This document shows, piece by piece, positions 6,837 to 14,197 of a stretch of 15,614 bases of DNA. Made by a program: the position numbers and the translations under genes. Origin of the DNA: Planctomycetota bacterium (GTDB lineage: Bacteria; Planctomycetota; MHYJ01; JACPRB01); NCBI GenBank assembly GCA_016200125.1, contig JACQFK010000217.1, positions 1 through 15,614 on the forward strand, written 5' to 3'. Numbering within the stretch: position 1 is the first letter of the stretch; each line of letters starts with the position of its first letter. The notes below the pieces were generated by a model that made no database searches, had not been told where the DNA came from, and worked only from the letters and a program-made list of their open reading frames with translations.

Positions 6837-7376
6837 ATGACAACCCGTTCGGGTAGCGTTGGTACGGATATGAGCCTGAGAGACCTCCTCACGAGCCCCT
6901 GGCCCTGGTGGGTGGCGGGGCCCGCCATCGGGCTTTACGTCACGGCTTTTGCGGCCGCGACGGGGAACGGGGTCGCGGTCTCCGGAGCCTTCGGGGCGGC
7001 CTGCTCGAGACTCGTGCCGAGCCTTTCCTTCTTCCGGAAGAGCACGTTCACGGAGCGCTGGCGCGTCCCCTTCCTGCTGGGCATGCCGCTCGGGGGACTC
7101 GCGGGTGCGGCCCTCGCCGGGAAGTGGGGCATCGTCACCTCGATGGGCGCCTTCGACACGGTCTTCTCGTCGCGGACGGACGTCAAGCTCGCCGTCCTGT
7201 TCGTCGGCGGATTCCTGGTGGGCTTCGGGGCGCGCTGGGCCGGCGGCTGCACGAGCGGCCATTCCATCATGGGCATCGCGCAGGGCCAGAAGGCGAGCCT
7301 GGTGGCGACGGCCGGATTCATGGCGGCCGGCGTCCTGGCGGCCAATTTGCTGTTCCACGTGCTGGGGAGCCGATGA
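6837..7376 (+). CDS. YeeE/YedE family sulfur transporter, first half
   Basis: Inner-membrane protein of 179 aa with about four hydrophobic segments (roughly 25-45, 77-95, 117-133, 155-175). It carries the hallmark GGCTSGHSIMG with Cys138; the equivalent Cys motifs line the conduit for thiosulfate in the full-length YeeE/TsuA family. Here the protein is half length, and the gene is followed by a second half-size homologue 1 nt downstream, so the two probably form a two-subunit transporter (PmpA/PmpB-like). The substrate, thiosulfate or another sulfur species, is an inference. The GTG/ATG-rich 5' end is ambiguous: the ATG at 6870 (MSLRDLL) would give a protein beginning just before the first membrane segment and may be the real start. 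Confidence 0.88.
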   Translation: MTTRSGSVGTDMSLRDLLTSPWPWWVAGPAIGLYVTAFAAATGNGVAVSGAFGAACSRLVPSLSFFRKSTFTERWRVPFLLGMPLGGLAGAALAGKWGIVTSMGAFDTVFSSRTDVKLAVLFVGGFLVGFGARWAGGCTSGHSIMGIAQGQKASLVATAGFMAAGVLAANLLFHVLGSR

Positions 7377-7377
7377 C

Positions 7378-7788
7378 ATGAGGCTGCTTCTGTACGTCGT
7401 CTGGGGCGCCCTCTTCGGATTCCTGCTCCACCAGGCGCGGGTGACGGACTACGACGCGATCCTGAACATGTTCCTCCTGCGGGACTTCCACCTGATGGGC
7501 GTGATGGGCTCGGCGATCGCGGTCGCGGCGCTGGGTCTGGCCGTCCTGCGGCGCCGCGCCCGCTCCTCGCCCAGCGGGGAGCCGACGGAGCTCCGGCCCA
7601 AGGCGCTCCACGGCGGCGTGATCGCCGGCTCGCTGCTGTTCGGCATCGGCTGGGCGCTGAGCGGCGCCTGCCCCGGCACCGCGCTGGCGCAGCTCTGGGA
7701 AGGGAAGCTCTACGCGCTGGCGACGATCGCCGGCCTCTTCGCCGGGACGCTCTCCTACGGCGCCTGGAAGTCGCGCGAGCCCGCCTGA
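7378..7788 (+). CDS. YeeE/YedE family sulfur transporter, second half
   Basis: A 136-aa membrane protein with hydrophobic stretches at about 3-18, 38-57, 80-98 and 110-127. The family motif GACPGTALAQLWEG contains Cys98, which complements the GGCTSGH Cys of the upstream partner. The ATG lies 1 nt after the TGA of that gene (TGACATG), so the two are translationally coupled and very probably make one heteromeric channel. The gene ends 3 nt before the convergent AHSA1 gene stop, with no room for a terminator. Regulation not visible. Confidence 0.88.
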   Translation: MRLLLYVVWGALFGFLLHQARVTDYDAILNMFLLRDFHLMGVMGSAIAVAALGLAVLRRRARSSPSGEPTELRPKALHGGVIAGSLLFGIGWALSGACPGTALAQLWEGKLYALATIAGLFAGTLSYGAWKSREPA

Positions 7789-7791
7789 ACC

Positions 7792-9180
7792 TCAGGACGC
7801 GGCCAGCTCTGCCGCCAGGTTTTCCAGGGTGGACTGCCAGCCCGGCTCCGAGGGGACCTGGGTGGGGAACCCCGTGTAGACCTGGTGGGCCCTGACCCGG
7901 GTCTTCCCGCCCTCTTCGACGAAGAGGACCGTGCTGTGGATGCGGTTCCCGGGCGGCAGGTCGCTGAGCGCGCATTCCCAGACCAGCTTCTCGGGCCGCT
8001 GGATCTCGAGATAGCGGCCCCTCATCCAGTGATCCGACCCGTCGGGCATCCGCATGCAGAGGTTCCAGACGCCGCCCACGCGGAAGTCGACCTCGCAGGC
8101 CGGCACGGTCAGCCCCTTGGGCGCGAACCAGCGCGACAGCGACTCGGGCCGGCTCCAGCAGTCGAAGACCCTGGCACGAGGGGCGTCGAAGACGCGTTCG
8201 ATCCGGAAGTCGTAGTCCAGCAGGCCCTGAGCGGCCAGCAGCGCTTCGAGCCGCCCCATCGTGGAGTTGTGCCCGTCGACCGCATGCTTGGCGATCGCGT
8301 CGCGCTGTTCTTTCGAGGTGAAGACGATCCGCGTCACCAGCCGGGTCCGCGTGGGGCCTTCCGCGATGAAGTCGGTGGTCACGCGGAAATGGACCTTCTC
8401 GAAATCTCCGTGGTCGTACTTCAGGCGCTCCTCGGGTTTGACTTCGAGGTAGGTCATCTTGTTGGGATAGTCGGTTCCGTCCGGTCCGTGCATGGTCAGG
8501 CGCCAGGTGCAGCCCGGCTTCACGGACATCTCGTGCGTGGTGTTGGTGAAGCCCGCCGGTCCCCACCATTGCTCCACCATCCCCGGCGTCACATGGGCCT
8601 TCCACACCAGGGAGCGCGGAGCCTCGAACACGCGCGTGAAGACCATCTCGCTGTCCGAGGGATACTCGACCGTGTCCTTCTTTTGAAGGGATGACAGATA
8701 CTCCTCGAGCTTCTTGAAGCTGCCCTCGAAGCCGCCGGTCATGCCCGGGCGCGCGCCGTCGAAGGTCGCATTCCCTGCCTCGTCGGACTTCCAGGGTTTC
8801 CAGGTGATCGTGAGCCGGCTCCTGCCGCCGCCGAGATCCGTGAAGGCGGCGGTCGCGTGCATCTCCAGGGGCCAGGTCGGGGACATCGGATGACGGGCCC
8901 GGCCGCCGTCCTTGTCGGAAAAGGACTGGAGGTAGACGATCTTCTCGTTCGGAACGATCTCGAGGTAGACCTGCTTGCCCCACATCTCCATGCCCCCGGG
9001 GCCCTTGAGGCCGTAGTGATAGGAGCCTCCCACGCGGAAGTCCTGCACCGCTTTGATGGACTCGAAGCCTGCCGGGCTCATCCAGCGGGCGAGGTGGGCG
9101 GGATCGCTGTGGACCTTGTAGACCAGCTCCCGGGGCGCATTCAGGTCGCGGGAAATCGCGAAGGGCGTGGGGTCGGCCAT
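7792..9180 (-). CDS. Triple AHSA1/SRPBCC-domain protein
   Basis: A 462-aa cytoplasmic protein made of three consecutive SRPBCC (START-like) domains of the AHSA1 family. Approximate limits are 1-166, 175-317 and 322-462. Each opens with the family's pattern of a beta strand, an 'APRxxV(W/Y)' turn and a Trp-Phe/Pro-Lys/Gly segment: LNAPRELVYKVHSDPAHLAR (11-30), FEAPRSLVWKAHVTPGMVEQ (185-204), FDAPRARVFDCWSRPESLSR (331-350). The fold forms a hydrophobic ligand cavity. These proteins are usually single-domain and often paired with an ArsR regulator, as here: the ATG is 1 nt past the arsR-type stop. Ligand and function unknown. Domain assignment is secure, the role is not. Confidence 0.9.
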   Translation of the reverse strand: MADPTPFAISRDLNAPRELVYKVHSDPAHLARWMSPAGFESIKAVQDFRVGGSYHYGLKGPGGMEMWGKQVYLEIVPNEKIVYLQSFSDKDGGRARHPMSPTWPLEMHATAAFTDLGGGRSRLTITWKPWKSDEAGNATFDGARPGMTGGFEGSFKKLEEYLSSLQKKDTVEYPSDSEMVFTRVFEAPRSLVWKAHVTPGMVEQWWGPAGFTNTTHEMSVKPGCTWRLTMHGPDGTDYPNKMTYLEVKPEERLKYDHGDFEKVHFRVTTDFIAEGPTRTRLVTRIVFTSKEQRDAIAKHAVDGHNSTMGRLEALLAAQGLLDYDFRIERVFDAPRARVFDCWSRPESLSRWFAPKGLTVPACEVDFRVGGVWNLCMRMPDGSDHWMRGRYLEIQRPEKLVWECALSDLPPGNRIHSTVLFVEEGGKTRVRAHQVYTGFPTQVPSEPGWQSTLENLAAELAAS

Positions 9181-9181
9181 G

Positions 9182-9535
9182 TCAGTCTCCCTGTTTGGGC
9201 TTCTTCTTCTCTGGTTCCTGCAGCTCTTTGAGGTAGGCCTCGAGCCGGTCGAAGCGCAGCTCCCACTCCTTGCGGCATTCCTCCATCCAGTCCACGGCTT
9301 CCTTCATGCGGGCCGACTCCATGCGGCAGGGCCGCCACTGCGCCTTGCGGGCCCGGGCGATCAGCCCGGCCTTCTCCAGCACCTTCAGGTGCCGGGAGAC
9401 CGCCGGAAGGCTGATCTTGAAGGGGCGCGCCAGTTCCGACACGGAGGTCTCCCCCCGGCTCAGGCGGCGCAGGATGGCCCGCCGGGTGGGATCCGCCAGC
9501 GCGGAGAAGGTCCTGCTGAGGCCGTCGGCGGACAT
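9182..9535 (-). CDS. ArsR-family winged-helix transcriptional regulator
   Basis: A 117-aa DNA-binding repressor with the ArsR winged-helix core: LADPTRRAILRRLSRGETSV (about 12-31), then the recognition region KISLPAVSRHLKVLEKAGLI (about 39-58) and a basic wing. It lacks the ELCVCDL metal motif and has no obvious Cys cluster, so it belongs to the non-metal subgroup that accompanies AHSA1 genes. ATG at 9535 is preceded by AGAGG about 10 nt upstream. It is cotranscribed with the triple AHSA1 gene (1 nt spacing) and probably represses its own promoter, where a dyad overlaps the -10 region. Confidence 0.92.
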   Translation of the reverse strand: MSADGLSRTFSALADPTRRAILRRLSRGETSVSELARPFKISLPAVSRHLKVLEKAGLIARARKAQWRPCRMESARMKEAVDWMEECRKEWELRFDRLEAYLKELQEPEKKKPKQGD

Positions 9536-9562
9536 CTGTATTTAACCTCTTACTTAATTAAC

Positions 9563-9599
9563 CTATATGTAAAATATAGTCCCGGAAAGGGAACGTCAA
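9563..9599 (-). promoter_or_regulatory. Promoter and candidate ArsR operator for the ArsR/AHSA1 operon
   Basis: On the minus strand TTGACG (9599-9594) and TATTTT (9576-9571) are spaced by 17 nt. An inverted repeat CTATAT-N5-ATATAG (9563-9579) covers the -10 element and probable start site, a classic repressor position. Just downstream, TTAACCT occurs twice in plus-strand direct orientation at 9542-9548 and 9558-9564, a possible second site. The AT-rich block is sharply different from its surroundings. Confidence 0.6.
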
Positions 9600-9612
9600 C
9601 AGGAAAGAGGTC

Positions 9613-9680
9613 TTCGAAGATGATGTCCTGCGCGCCTTTCCAGAGGACGAGGCGACCCAAGTCGGGGGCTATCGCTTCAA
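9613..9680 (-). pseudogene. Decayed 3' end of a DUF3830 gene
   Basis: The minus strand encodes APDLGRLVLWKGAQDIIFE, nearly the same as the last residues (PDLGRLVLWKGAQDICFE) of the intact DUF3830 gene at 14198-14596. Positions 9613-9666 match 14201-14254 at 47 of 54 bases; four of the seven differences are synonymous and the other three fall in one Ile/Cys codon. This means the relic was once a translated gene under selection. The remainder of the gene is absent: the sulfatase gene end (9695) lies where its upstream part should be. The frame has no stop after FE and runs on to a TAA at 9550. Confidence 0.75.
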
Positions 9681-9694
9681 GTCCCGTCTTCTTC

Positions 9695-11410
9695 TCAATG
9701 ACCCTGGGTGCGCCGCTCCCGTTGCGCGGAGCTCCACGCCTTCAGGTGGTCCCGATAGGCGCGGACCTGTTCCGGGGAGGCCGGCGCGAGATCTTCCCGC
9801 TCCCCAGGATCGGACTCGAGGTCGAACAGTTTCGAGCGCCCGGAATCGAGATCGTGGATGAACTTCCAGCGGCGGTCGCGGAGTCCCAGCAGAGGGGACG
9901 AATAGTCGGCGAAGAACAGCGCCATTCCCGGAGATCCCTCGAGCAGCGAACGTCCCTGGTACTCAGGGCAGGGAGCCAGCCCGAGGAGATCGAGCAGGGT
10001 CGGACCTACGTCGATCAGGCTGACGGGACCCCGGACCCGCCGCGGCGCCGCGACGGCCTCCGGCAGGACCCAGAGCAGCGGCACCCGCACGTTCTCCTCA
10101 TAGAGAAAGAGCGTGTGAGCGAAGTTGCCGTCGTGCTGGCCGAAGGCCTCGCCGTGATCCCCGAAGACGACCACGAGCGTGCGCTCGTAGAGTCCCCGGG
10201 ACTTCAGGCCTTCCACCAGGGTCTTCAAAGCGCGGTCCCCCTCGAAGAGCGCATTCCGGTAGCGTCCGATCTCTTTCTCGGCGGGGAAGGGCCCGTTCTC
10301 CGTCGAGCCGTAGGGGTGGTGGCCCGCGATCGGGAGATAGGTGGCGAAGAAGGGGCGATCGGGCGGACCCGAGTCGATCCAGTCGAGGATCCGGCGGACC
10401 GCGGCGGCCTCGTCGACGCCGAAACTCGACTCCCGGTTGCCTCCGATCGCTCCCGCGTCCTCGAGGGTCTCGTAGCTCCGATGGCGGACGAGCGATTCCA
10501 TGCCCAGGTAGCCGAAGCGGCCCGAGTGAAAGAGGCCCGTGCGGTAACCCTCGGCCGAGAGGAGCGCCGCGAGGGATGGCGCCTCCAGCTTCTGATAGAG
10601 CTCGGGAGCCGTGTCCATGGCCGGCCAGGTGGAGTGGAGAATCGAGGCGAGCCCCTTGATGCTCTCGGGATAGACCGTGTAGGCCTCCTCGAAGGTGATC
10701 GCCTCGCGGGACATCCGCGTGAGGGTGGGCATCGGGTCCGGGTCCGCGCCGTAGAGCCCCAGATACTGAGCCGCCGTCGATTCGAGGTGGATCATCAGCA
10801 CGTTGCGACCCCGGGCCGCGCCGCGGAATCGCGAGAGCTCCGCCGCCGCCGAGGGCTCGAAGGGGCTCCGCCGCCAGTCGGCCTCGCCCCGGATCGACGG
10901 GAGCCGCGGAAAGGCGGTCGAGACGACCGCCGCCAGCGCGTTCCGATGCAGGCCGCGCGAGTCGATGGGTCCCAGGCCGCAAGCGCCCGCCGCCGCCAGG
11001 AGTCCCGCGCCGGCGGCGAGCCCCCCACCCCAGCGGGGGGAAAGGCGACGGAACAGGAGGGGAAAGATCGCCCCCGCGGCGAGCACCGAGACGATGAGGA
11101 GCAGATTCCGGGCATTCAGATAGAGGGTGATGGAATCGCCGATCGTGCCTCGTGTCGCGGCGAGCATGGGGCAGGTCAGGGGCGTCGAGAGCACCCGGGC
11201 GATCGGCACGTTGACCGCCGCATAGAGGACGAGCAGTCCGTAGGCGGCCCATCCGGCCCAGGGGACGCGTCGAAGGGAGCGATCCAGGGCCGCGTAGAGA
11301 AGCGCGACCAGCGCGTCCTGCCAGAAACAGACGATGGGATTCCCGACGGACGCGGGCAGGACCAGCAGCTTCGCGACGACGAACACGGCGGCGAGGCTGG
11401 CGGCTCTCAC
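9695..11410 (-). CDS. Membrane-anchored sulfatase / LtaS-like phosphotransferase family protein
   Basis: A 571-aa member of the alkaline-phosphatase superfamily, third gene of its operon. The N-terminal quarter has about four to five membrane segments (roughly 5-25, 30-45, 55-72, 100-120, 128-147). A periplasmic catalytic domain follows (about 200-540). Metal-site residues are visible in MIHLES (E210), VVVFGDHGEAFGQH (D418, H419, H426) and SGRF. The nucleophile is probably S250 in YPESIKGLASIL, the position occupied by Thr in LtaS; no CxPSR-type sulfatase signature is present. That favours transfer or hydrolysis of a phospho-headgroup (LtaS, OpgB, EptA-like) over sulfate-ester cleavage. The true start is taken as GTG at 11410, overlapping the upstream stop as GTGA; any longer reading only shadows the desaturase gene. 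Substrate unknown. Confidence 0.82.
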   Translation of the reverse strand: MRAASLAAVFVVAKLLVLPASVGNPIVCFWQDALVALLYAALDRSLRRVPWAGWAAYGLLVLYAAVNVPIARVLSTPLTCPMLAATRGTIGDSITLYLNARNLLLIVSVLAAGAIFPLLFRRLSPRWGGGLAAGAGLLAAAGACGLGPIDSRGLHRNALAAVVSTAFPRLPSIRGEADWRRSPFEPSAAAELSRFRGAARGRNVLMIHLESTAAQYLGLYGADPDPMPTLTRMSREAITFEEAYTVYPESIKGLASILHSTWPAMDTAPELYQKLEAPSLAALLSAEGYRTGLFHSGRFGYLGMESLVRHRSYETLEDAGAIGGNRESSFGVDEAAAVRRILDWIDSGPPDRPFFATYLPIAGHHPYGSTENGPFPAEKEIGRYRNALFEGDRALKTLVEGLKSRGLYERTLVVVFGDHGEAFGQHDGNFAHTLFLYEENVRVPLLWVLPEAVAAPRRVRGPVSLIDVGPTLLDLLGLAPCPEYQGRSLLEGSPGMALFFADYSSPLLGLRDRRWKFIHDLDSGRSKLFDLESDPGEREDLAPASPEQVRAYRDHLKAWSSAQRERRTQGH

Positions 11411-12462
11411 GGCGTCACCAGGTTCACGCACTTGAGGAGCGCCAGGGAGACCAGCGCGCTGCGGCCCCGCCTCCGCCAGATCCAGTCCTGCACCAGGACG
11501 GGCCGCGAGGGGCGCCGATAGACGGCCGCGCGATCGCCGATGAAGGAGAGCGGGAGGATCAGGAGATCGAAGTCGTCGGCGCTGTCGGCGTCGTAGCGCC
11601 GGTGGATCCACTCGACGCCGTCCCCCGCGACCTCGGACGCCAGGCGAAGATGGTCCTGGTCCGCATCGATGACGACCAGCTGCGCTTCCGGCAGGAGCCG
11701 GCGGAGGATGAGCACGGTTCGGGGGAAGAGGCCGCCTCCGACGATCCCCACGCGCCGGACCGGCGGCAGCGCGGGGAGGAGGCGCTGGAACGCTTGTTCG
11801 TGGGAGCGGAGGACGAACTGCTGAAGCAGGCGCGATTTCAGGACCCAGCGCTCGAGGCCGCAGAGGCTGAAGAACTCCAGCCAGCGGAGCACCGCGGGCC
11901 AGGGGCTGGACCGCACGTGCTCTTCCCTGCAGGCGGGCAGACGCGTCCAGGGCCGCGAAGGATCGGCGTGGTGCTCGACGTGGTAGCCGTCGTTGAAGAA
12001 AAGCCAGTTGTAGAGCTTCCCGTAGTGGCTGACGGTGCCGCGAAGGTGCTCGTAGCGGCCCTGCAGGTAGCACAGAAACAGGCCCGCCAGATACCCGGGA
12101 AGATAGACCCTGATGAAGAATCCCGGCGACCAGAGGCAGAGGCCGCCCCAGAGTCCGAGCAGGAGCGCCAGCTCAGCGGCATCCTGCCGATCCAGGCGCC
12201 AGGGGATGTCGCGCCCGGCGTGATGCGCCAGGTGGCGCTTGCGCCAGAGCGATTGCGGGATTCCCAGCAGCACGGAGAGGTAGACCGAGAAGCAGACATT
12301 CCCCGCCTGGCGCCGGAAGAAGGGGCGATGGATGAAGTTGTGGGAGACCGTGTTCGCGTTCCACCAGAGACCGAGCGCCAGCAGCGGCGCGCAGGGCAGC
12401 GCCAGGGCCAGGGCTCCGTGAAAGGCCGCCAGCAGGACGAGCAGCGCGTCCGCTCCGATCAC
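11407..12462 (-). CDS. Fatty-acid desaturase fused to a Rossmann-like C-terminal domain
   Basis: A 351-aa protein. The first two thirds are a membrane di-iron desaturase/hydroxylase: three histidine boxes H41NFIH45, H77LAHH81 and H161VEHH165, with hydrophobic segments at about 5-33, 55-70, 96-134 and 152-157. The C-terminal third (about 235-335) begins with VGIVGGGLFPRT and continues to VVIDAD (264-268), a glycine loop plus acidic second strand like that of SAM-dependent methyltransferases or dinucleotide-binding folds. Such a fusion could desaturate or hydroxylate and then modify a lipid, but this is inference. The start is GTG at 12462, overlapping the preceding TGA as GTGA; the longer upstream frame is ruled out because it overlaps that gene's coding region. 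Its end overlaps the sulfatase start in the same way. Confidence 0.82.
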   Translation of the reverse strand: MIGADALLVLLAAFHGALALALPCAPLLALGLWWNANTVSHNFIHRPFFRRQAGNVCFSVYLSVLLGIPQSLWRKRHLAHHAGRDIPWRLDRQDAAELALLLGLWGGLCLWSPGFFIRVYLPGYLAGLFLCYLQGRYEHLRGTVSHYGKLYNWLFFNDGYHVEHHADPSRPWTRLPACREEHVRSSPWPAVLRWLEFFSLCGLERWVLKSRLLQQFVLRSHEQAFQRLLPALPPVRRVGIVGGGLFPRTVLILRRLLPEAQLVVIDADQDHLRLASEVAGDGVEWIHRRYDADSADDFDLLILPLSFIGDRAAVYRRPSRPVLVQDWIWRRRGRSALVSLALLKCVNLVTP

Positions 12463-13163
12463 TTCTTGCCCGCGAAGGAACTGCTCGCGGCCGGACCCTT
12501 CAAGTCCTTCCCCACGACCCACACCCGCCAGGAGTACTTTTCGCCCGCCTTGATCTCCAGCTTCGGAGCCCATTCGGTCTCCTTGTCTCCCGCCGGGAGG
12601 GGGCTGCTGGTCTCCTTGGCGCCCGCGCCGTTCTCGATTTCAAAGACATACTGGAGATCGCGAAGGCTCGTGTCGGCGGCGTTGCGCGCGACGAGCTTCA
12701 CCGCCCCGGGAGCCACGACCTCGGCCTCGGCCGGGCGCAGCGGCGCGGGGAGCTGTTTCAGCAGGCCGATGGGGCCGCCCTGCGCCTTCTGGATCCCCCA
12801 GCCGATCCGGTAGATGTCCGGCGCTTCCGGTTTCTCGTTCGCCGACCGAAGCCTGGCGAGCGGGGCGTAGCGGGATCCGAATCCGACGCCTTGCCCCTTC
12901 GCCGCCACGGACCCGAGATCCGACCATTCCGTCCGGCAGGTCTCCGCTTTCTGGGGATCGAGAGAATAATAGAGGTAACCGCGGGCGGGCGGCTCATAGT
13001 CCATCCCGTTCCTTCCCTTGGCCAGGCAGAAGGAGCCCCAGATCTGGATCCGCTCGGGCTTGCCTTCCTTGGGTTCCAGGACGACCTTGTCGATCACCGC
13101 GTAGACGCCGATCGGGTCGCTCTTCAGGCTCAGCACGAGAGCCGCCAGCAGCAGGGTTCGCAT
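12459..13163 (-). CDS. Secreted protein of unknown function
   Basis: A 234-aa protein I do not recognise. It starts with a short hydrophobic leader (MRTLLLAALVLSL) that looks like a signal peptide, so it probably acts in the periplasm or outside. It has no lipobox. The rest is beta-rich, with GVYAVIDKVVLEPKEGKPER near the start and a C-terminal segment (about 160-225, VKLVARNAADTSLRDLQYVF and YSWRVWVVGKDLKG) that resembles an immunoglobulin/fibronectin-like sandwich; only two Cys occur (FCLAKG, ETCRTE). The start at 13163 is firm because of the near-perfect Shine-Dalgarno before it. It is first in the operon with the desaturase and sulfatase and diverges from the LysR gene. Confidence 0.75.
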   Translation of the reverse strand: MRTLLLAALVLSLKSDPIGVYAVIDKVVLEPKEGKPERIQIWGSFCLAKGRNGMDYEPPARGYLYYSLDPQKAETCRTEWSDLGSVAAKGQGVGFGSRYAPLARLRSANEKPEAPDIYRIGWGIQKAQGGPIGLLKQLPAPLRPAEAEVVAPGAVKLVARNAADTSLRDLQYVFEIENGAGAKETSSPLPAGDKETEWAPKLEIKAGEKYSWRVWVVGKDLKGPAASSSFAGKK

Positions 13164-13176
13164 CCATCACCTCCTT
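13164..13176 (-). promoter_or_regulatory. Strong Shine-Dalgarno for the secreted protein gene
   Basis: AAGGAGGTGAT (minus strand, 13176-13166) matches the full anti-Shine-Dalgarno and ends 2 nt before the ATG at 13163. This is much stronger than any other ribosome site in the window and predicts high translation of the first gene of the operon. Confidence 0.8.
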
Positions 13177-13256
13177 CTGGGAAGCCCGCACCAACCTCCA
13201 TGAGACGCGGCGGAAGGGGGATGAAACAGTTGTTTATTGTTGATTAAATAATGTTT
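13177..13256. promoter_or_regulatory. Divergent control region between the secreted-protein operon and LysR gene
   Basis: An AT-rich stretch (13224-13268) in an otherwise GC-rich window. It holds TTATT-N8-AATAA (13234-13251) and an outer AAACA (13224-13228)/TGTTT (13252-13256) pair. LysR regulators bind such interrupted dyads with a T-N11-A core between divergent genes, so this is the likely operator. No confident -10/-35 assignment could be made. Confidence 0.4.
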
Positions 13257-14189
13257 AAAGTTGTTTTCATGAGCCCCCTGAACCTCTCCTTGTCGACGGA
13301 TCAGGTGGCGGCCTTCGTCGAGCTGGCGCGCCTGGGCAGCCTTCGCGCCGCCGCGGGCGCCCTGCACATCACGGAGCAGGGGCTGCGCAACCGCCTGCTC
13401 GTGCTGGAGGAGCGCCTGGGCGTCGAGCTCTACCGCAAGCAGCGCGGGCCGAGGCGCGTGGGTCCGATGACCGACCAGGGTCGGCGCTTCCTGCCCCACG
13501 CGATGGCGTTCCTGGAGCACGCCCGGCAGCTGGTCGAGGCCTCCGGGACCGCGCGCGTGGAGCGCGAGATCAGCGTGGCGGCGTCCCAGTACCTGATTCT
13601 CTACGTCCTCGTCGACGCCGTGCGCCAGTTCCACGCCACCTTTCCCGACTTCCGGGTCCGGCTGAGCAACCGGACGGAGCGGGAGATCGAGAAGGCGCTG
13701 CTCGAGGAACCGGAGATTTCGCTGGGGGTGGCCGCCCCCTACGAGACCTCGGCGGACCTGGAGTACATCCACCTGTTCTCGATGGACTGGAGCCTGATCG
13801 CTCCGCCCCGGCATCCCCTCCTCCGCAAGGGCCCGCTGGAGCTCGCCGATCTGACGGACCAGCCCCTGATCCTCTTCGAGCGAGGTTCCACCGGCCGGCA
13901 GCACGTGATGGATGCCTTTCATGGCGGCGGGCTGTCGCTGCGGGTCGACATGGAGACGACCAACACGGAGATCATCGTCCGCATGGTCGAGGCGGGGCTG
14001 GGGGTGTCGATCGTTCCGCTGATGCCGAGCGGGGTCGTGACGCGCGGCCGCCGGATCGGCGTGCGTTCGCTGGGGGATCAGATCCGGCCGATCCACTCCG
14101 GCGTGCTGGTCCGCCGCGGCGAGCCCCTGTCGCCCGCGAGCCGCGCGTTCATCGATTTCCTGATGCCGCGCGGCCGGAAGCAATCCTGA
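13251..14189 (+). CDS. LysR-family transcriptional regulator
   Basis: A 312-aa regulator of usual LysR length. The N-terminal winged helix-turn-helix (about 14-74) reads VAAFVELARLGSLRAAAGAL followed by HITEQGLRNRLLVLEERLGV and LYRKQRG. The C-terminal effector-binding domain (about 103-305) has the expected VEREISVAASQYLILYVLVD start and the MVEAGLGVSIVPLMP block near residue 245-260. It is divergent from the secreted-protein/desaturase/sulfatase operon, so that operon is its probable target; the co-inducer is unknown. Start codons at 13251 and 13269 are both possible. Neither has a Shine-Dalgarno, and the second leaves the dyad fully upstream of the gene. Confidence 0.92.
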   Translation: MFKVVFMSPLNLSLSTDQVAAFVELARLGSLRAAAGALHITEQGLRNRLLVLEERLGVELYRKQRGPRRVGPMTDQGRRFLPHAMAFLEHARQLVEASGTARVEREISVAASQYLILYVLVDAVRQFHATFPDFRVRLSNRTEREIEKALLEEPEISLGVAAPYETSADLEYIHLFSMDWSLIAPPRHPLLRKGPLELADLTDQPLILFERGSTGRQHVMDAFHGGGLSLRVDMETTNTEIIVRMVEAGLGVSIVPLMPSGVVTRGRRIGVRSLGDQIRPIHSGVLVRRGEPLSPASRAFIDFLMPRGRKQS

Positions 14190-14197
14190 CCGCGGGA

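Noticed and set aside
4690..6840. Plus-strand frame of 716 codons
   Set aside because: A shadow opposite the redoxin/copper protein and the HEAT gene start; dominated by Arg, Val, Asp and Leu with no domain.
9167..11521. Plus-strand frame of 784 codons
   Set aside because: Antisense to ArsR and the sulfatase, low-complexity Arg/Gly/Glu, crossing the AT-rich promoter region.
11411..12073. Upstream extension of the sulfatase frame to an ATG at 12073
   Set aside because: The added 220 residues are low-complexity Arg/Pro/Ala and lie entirely over the desaturase gene; GTG at 11410 with a GTGA overlap is the natural start.
12463..12573. Upstream extension of the desaturase frame to 12573
   Set aside because: It overlaps coding sequence of the secreted protein and is Gly-rich without homology; GTG at 12462 gives a GTGA overlap like the next junction.
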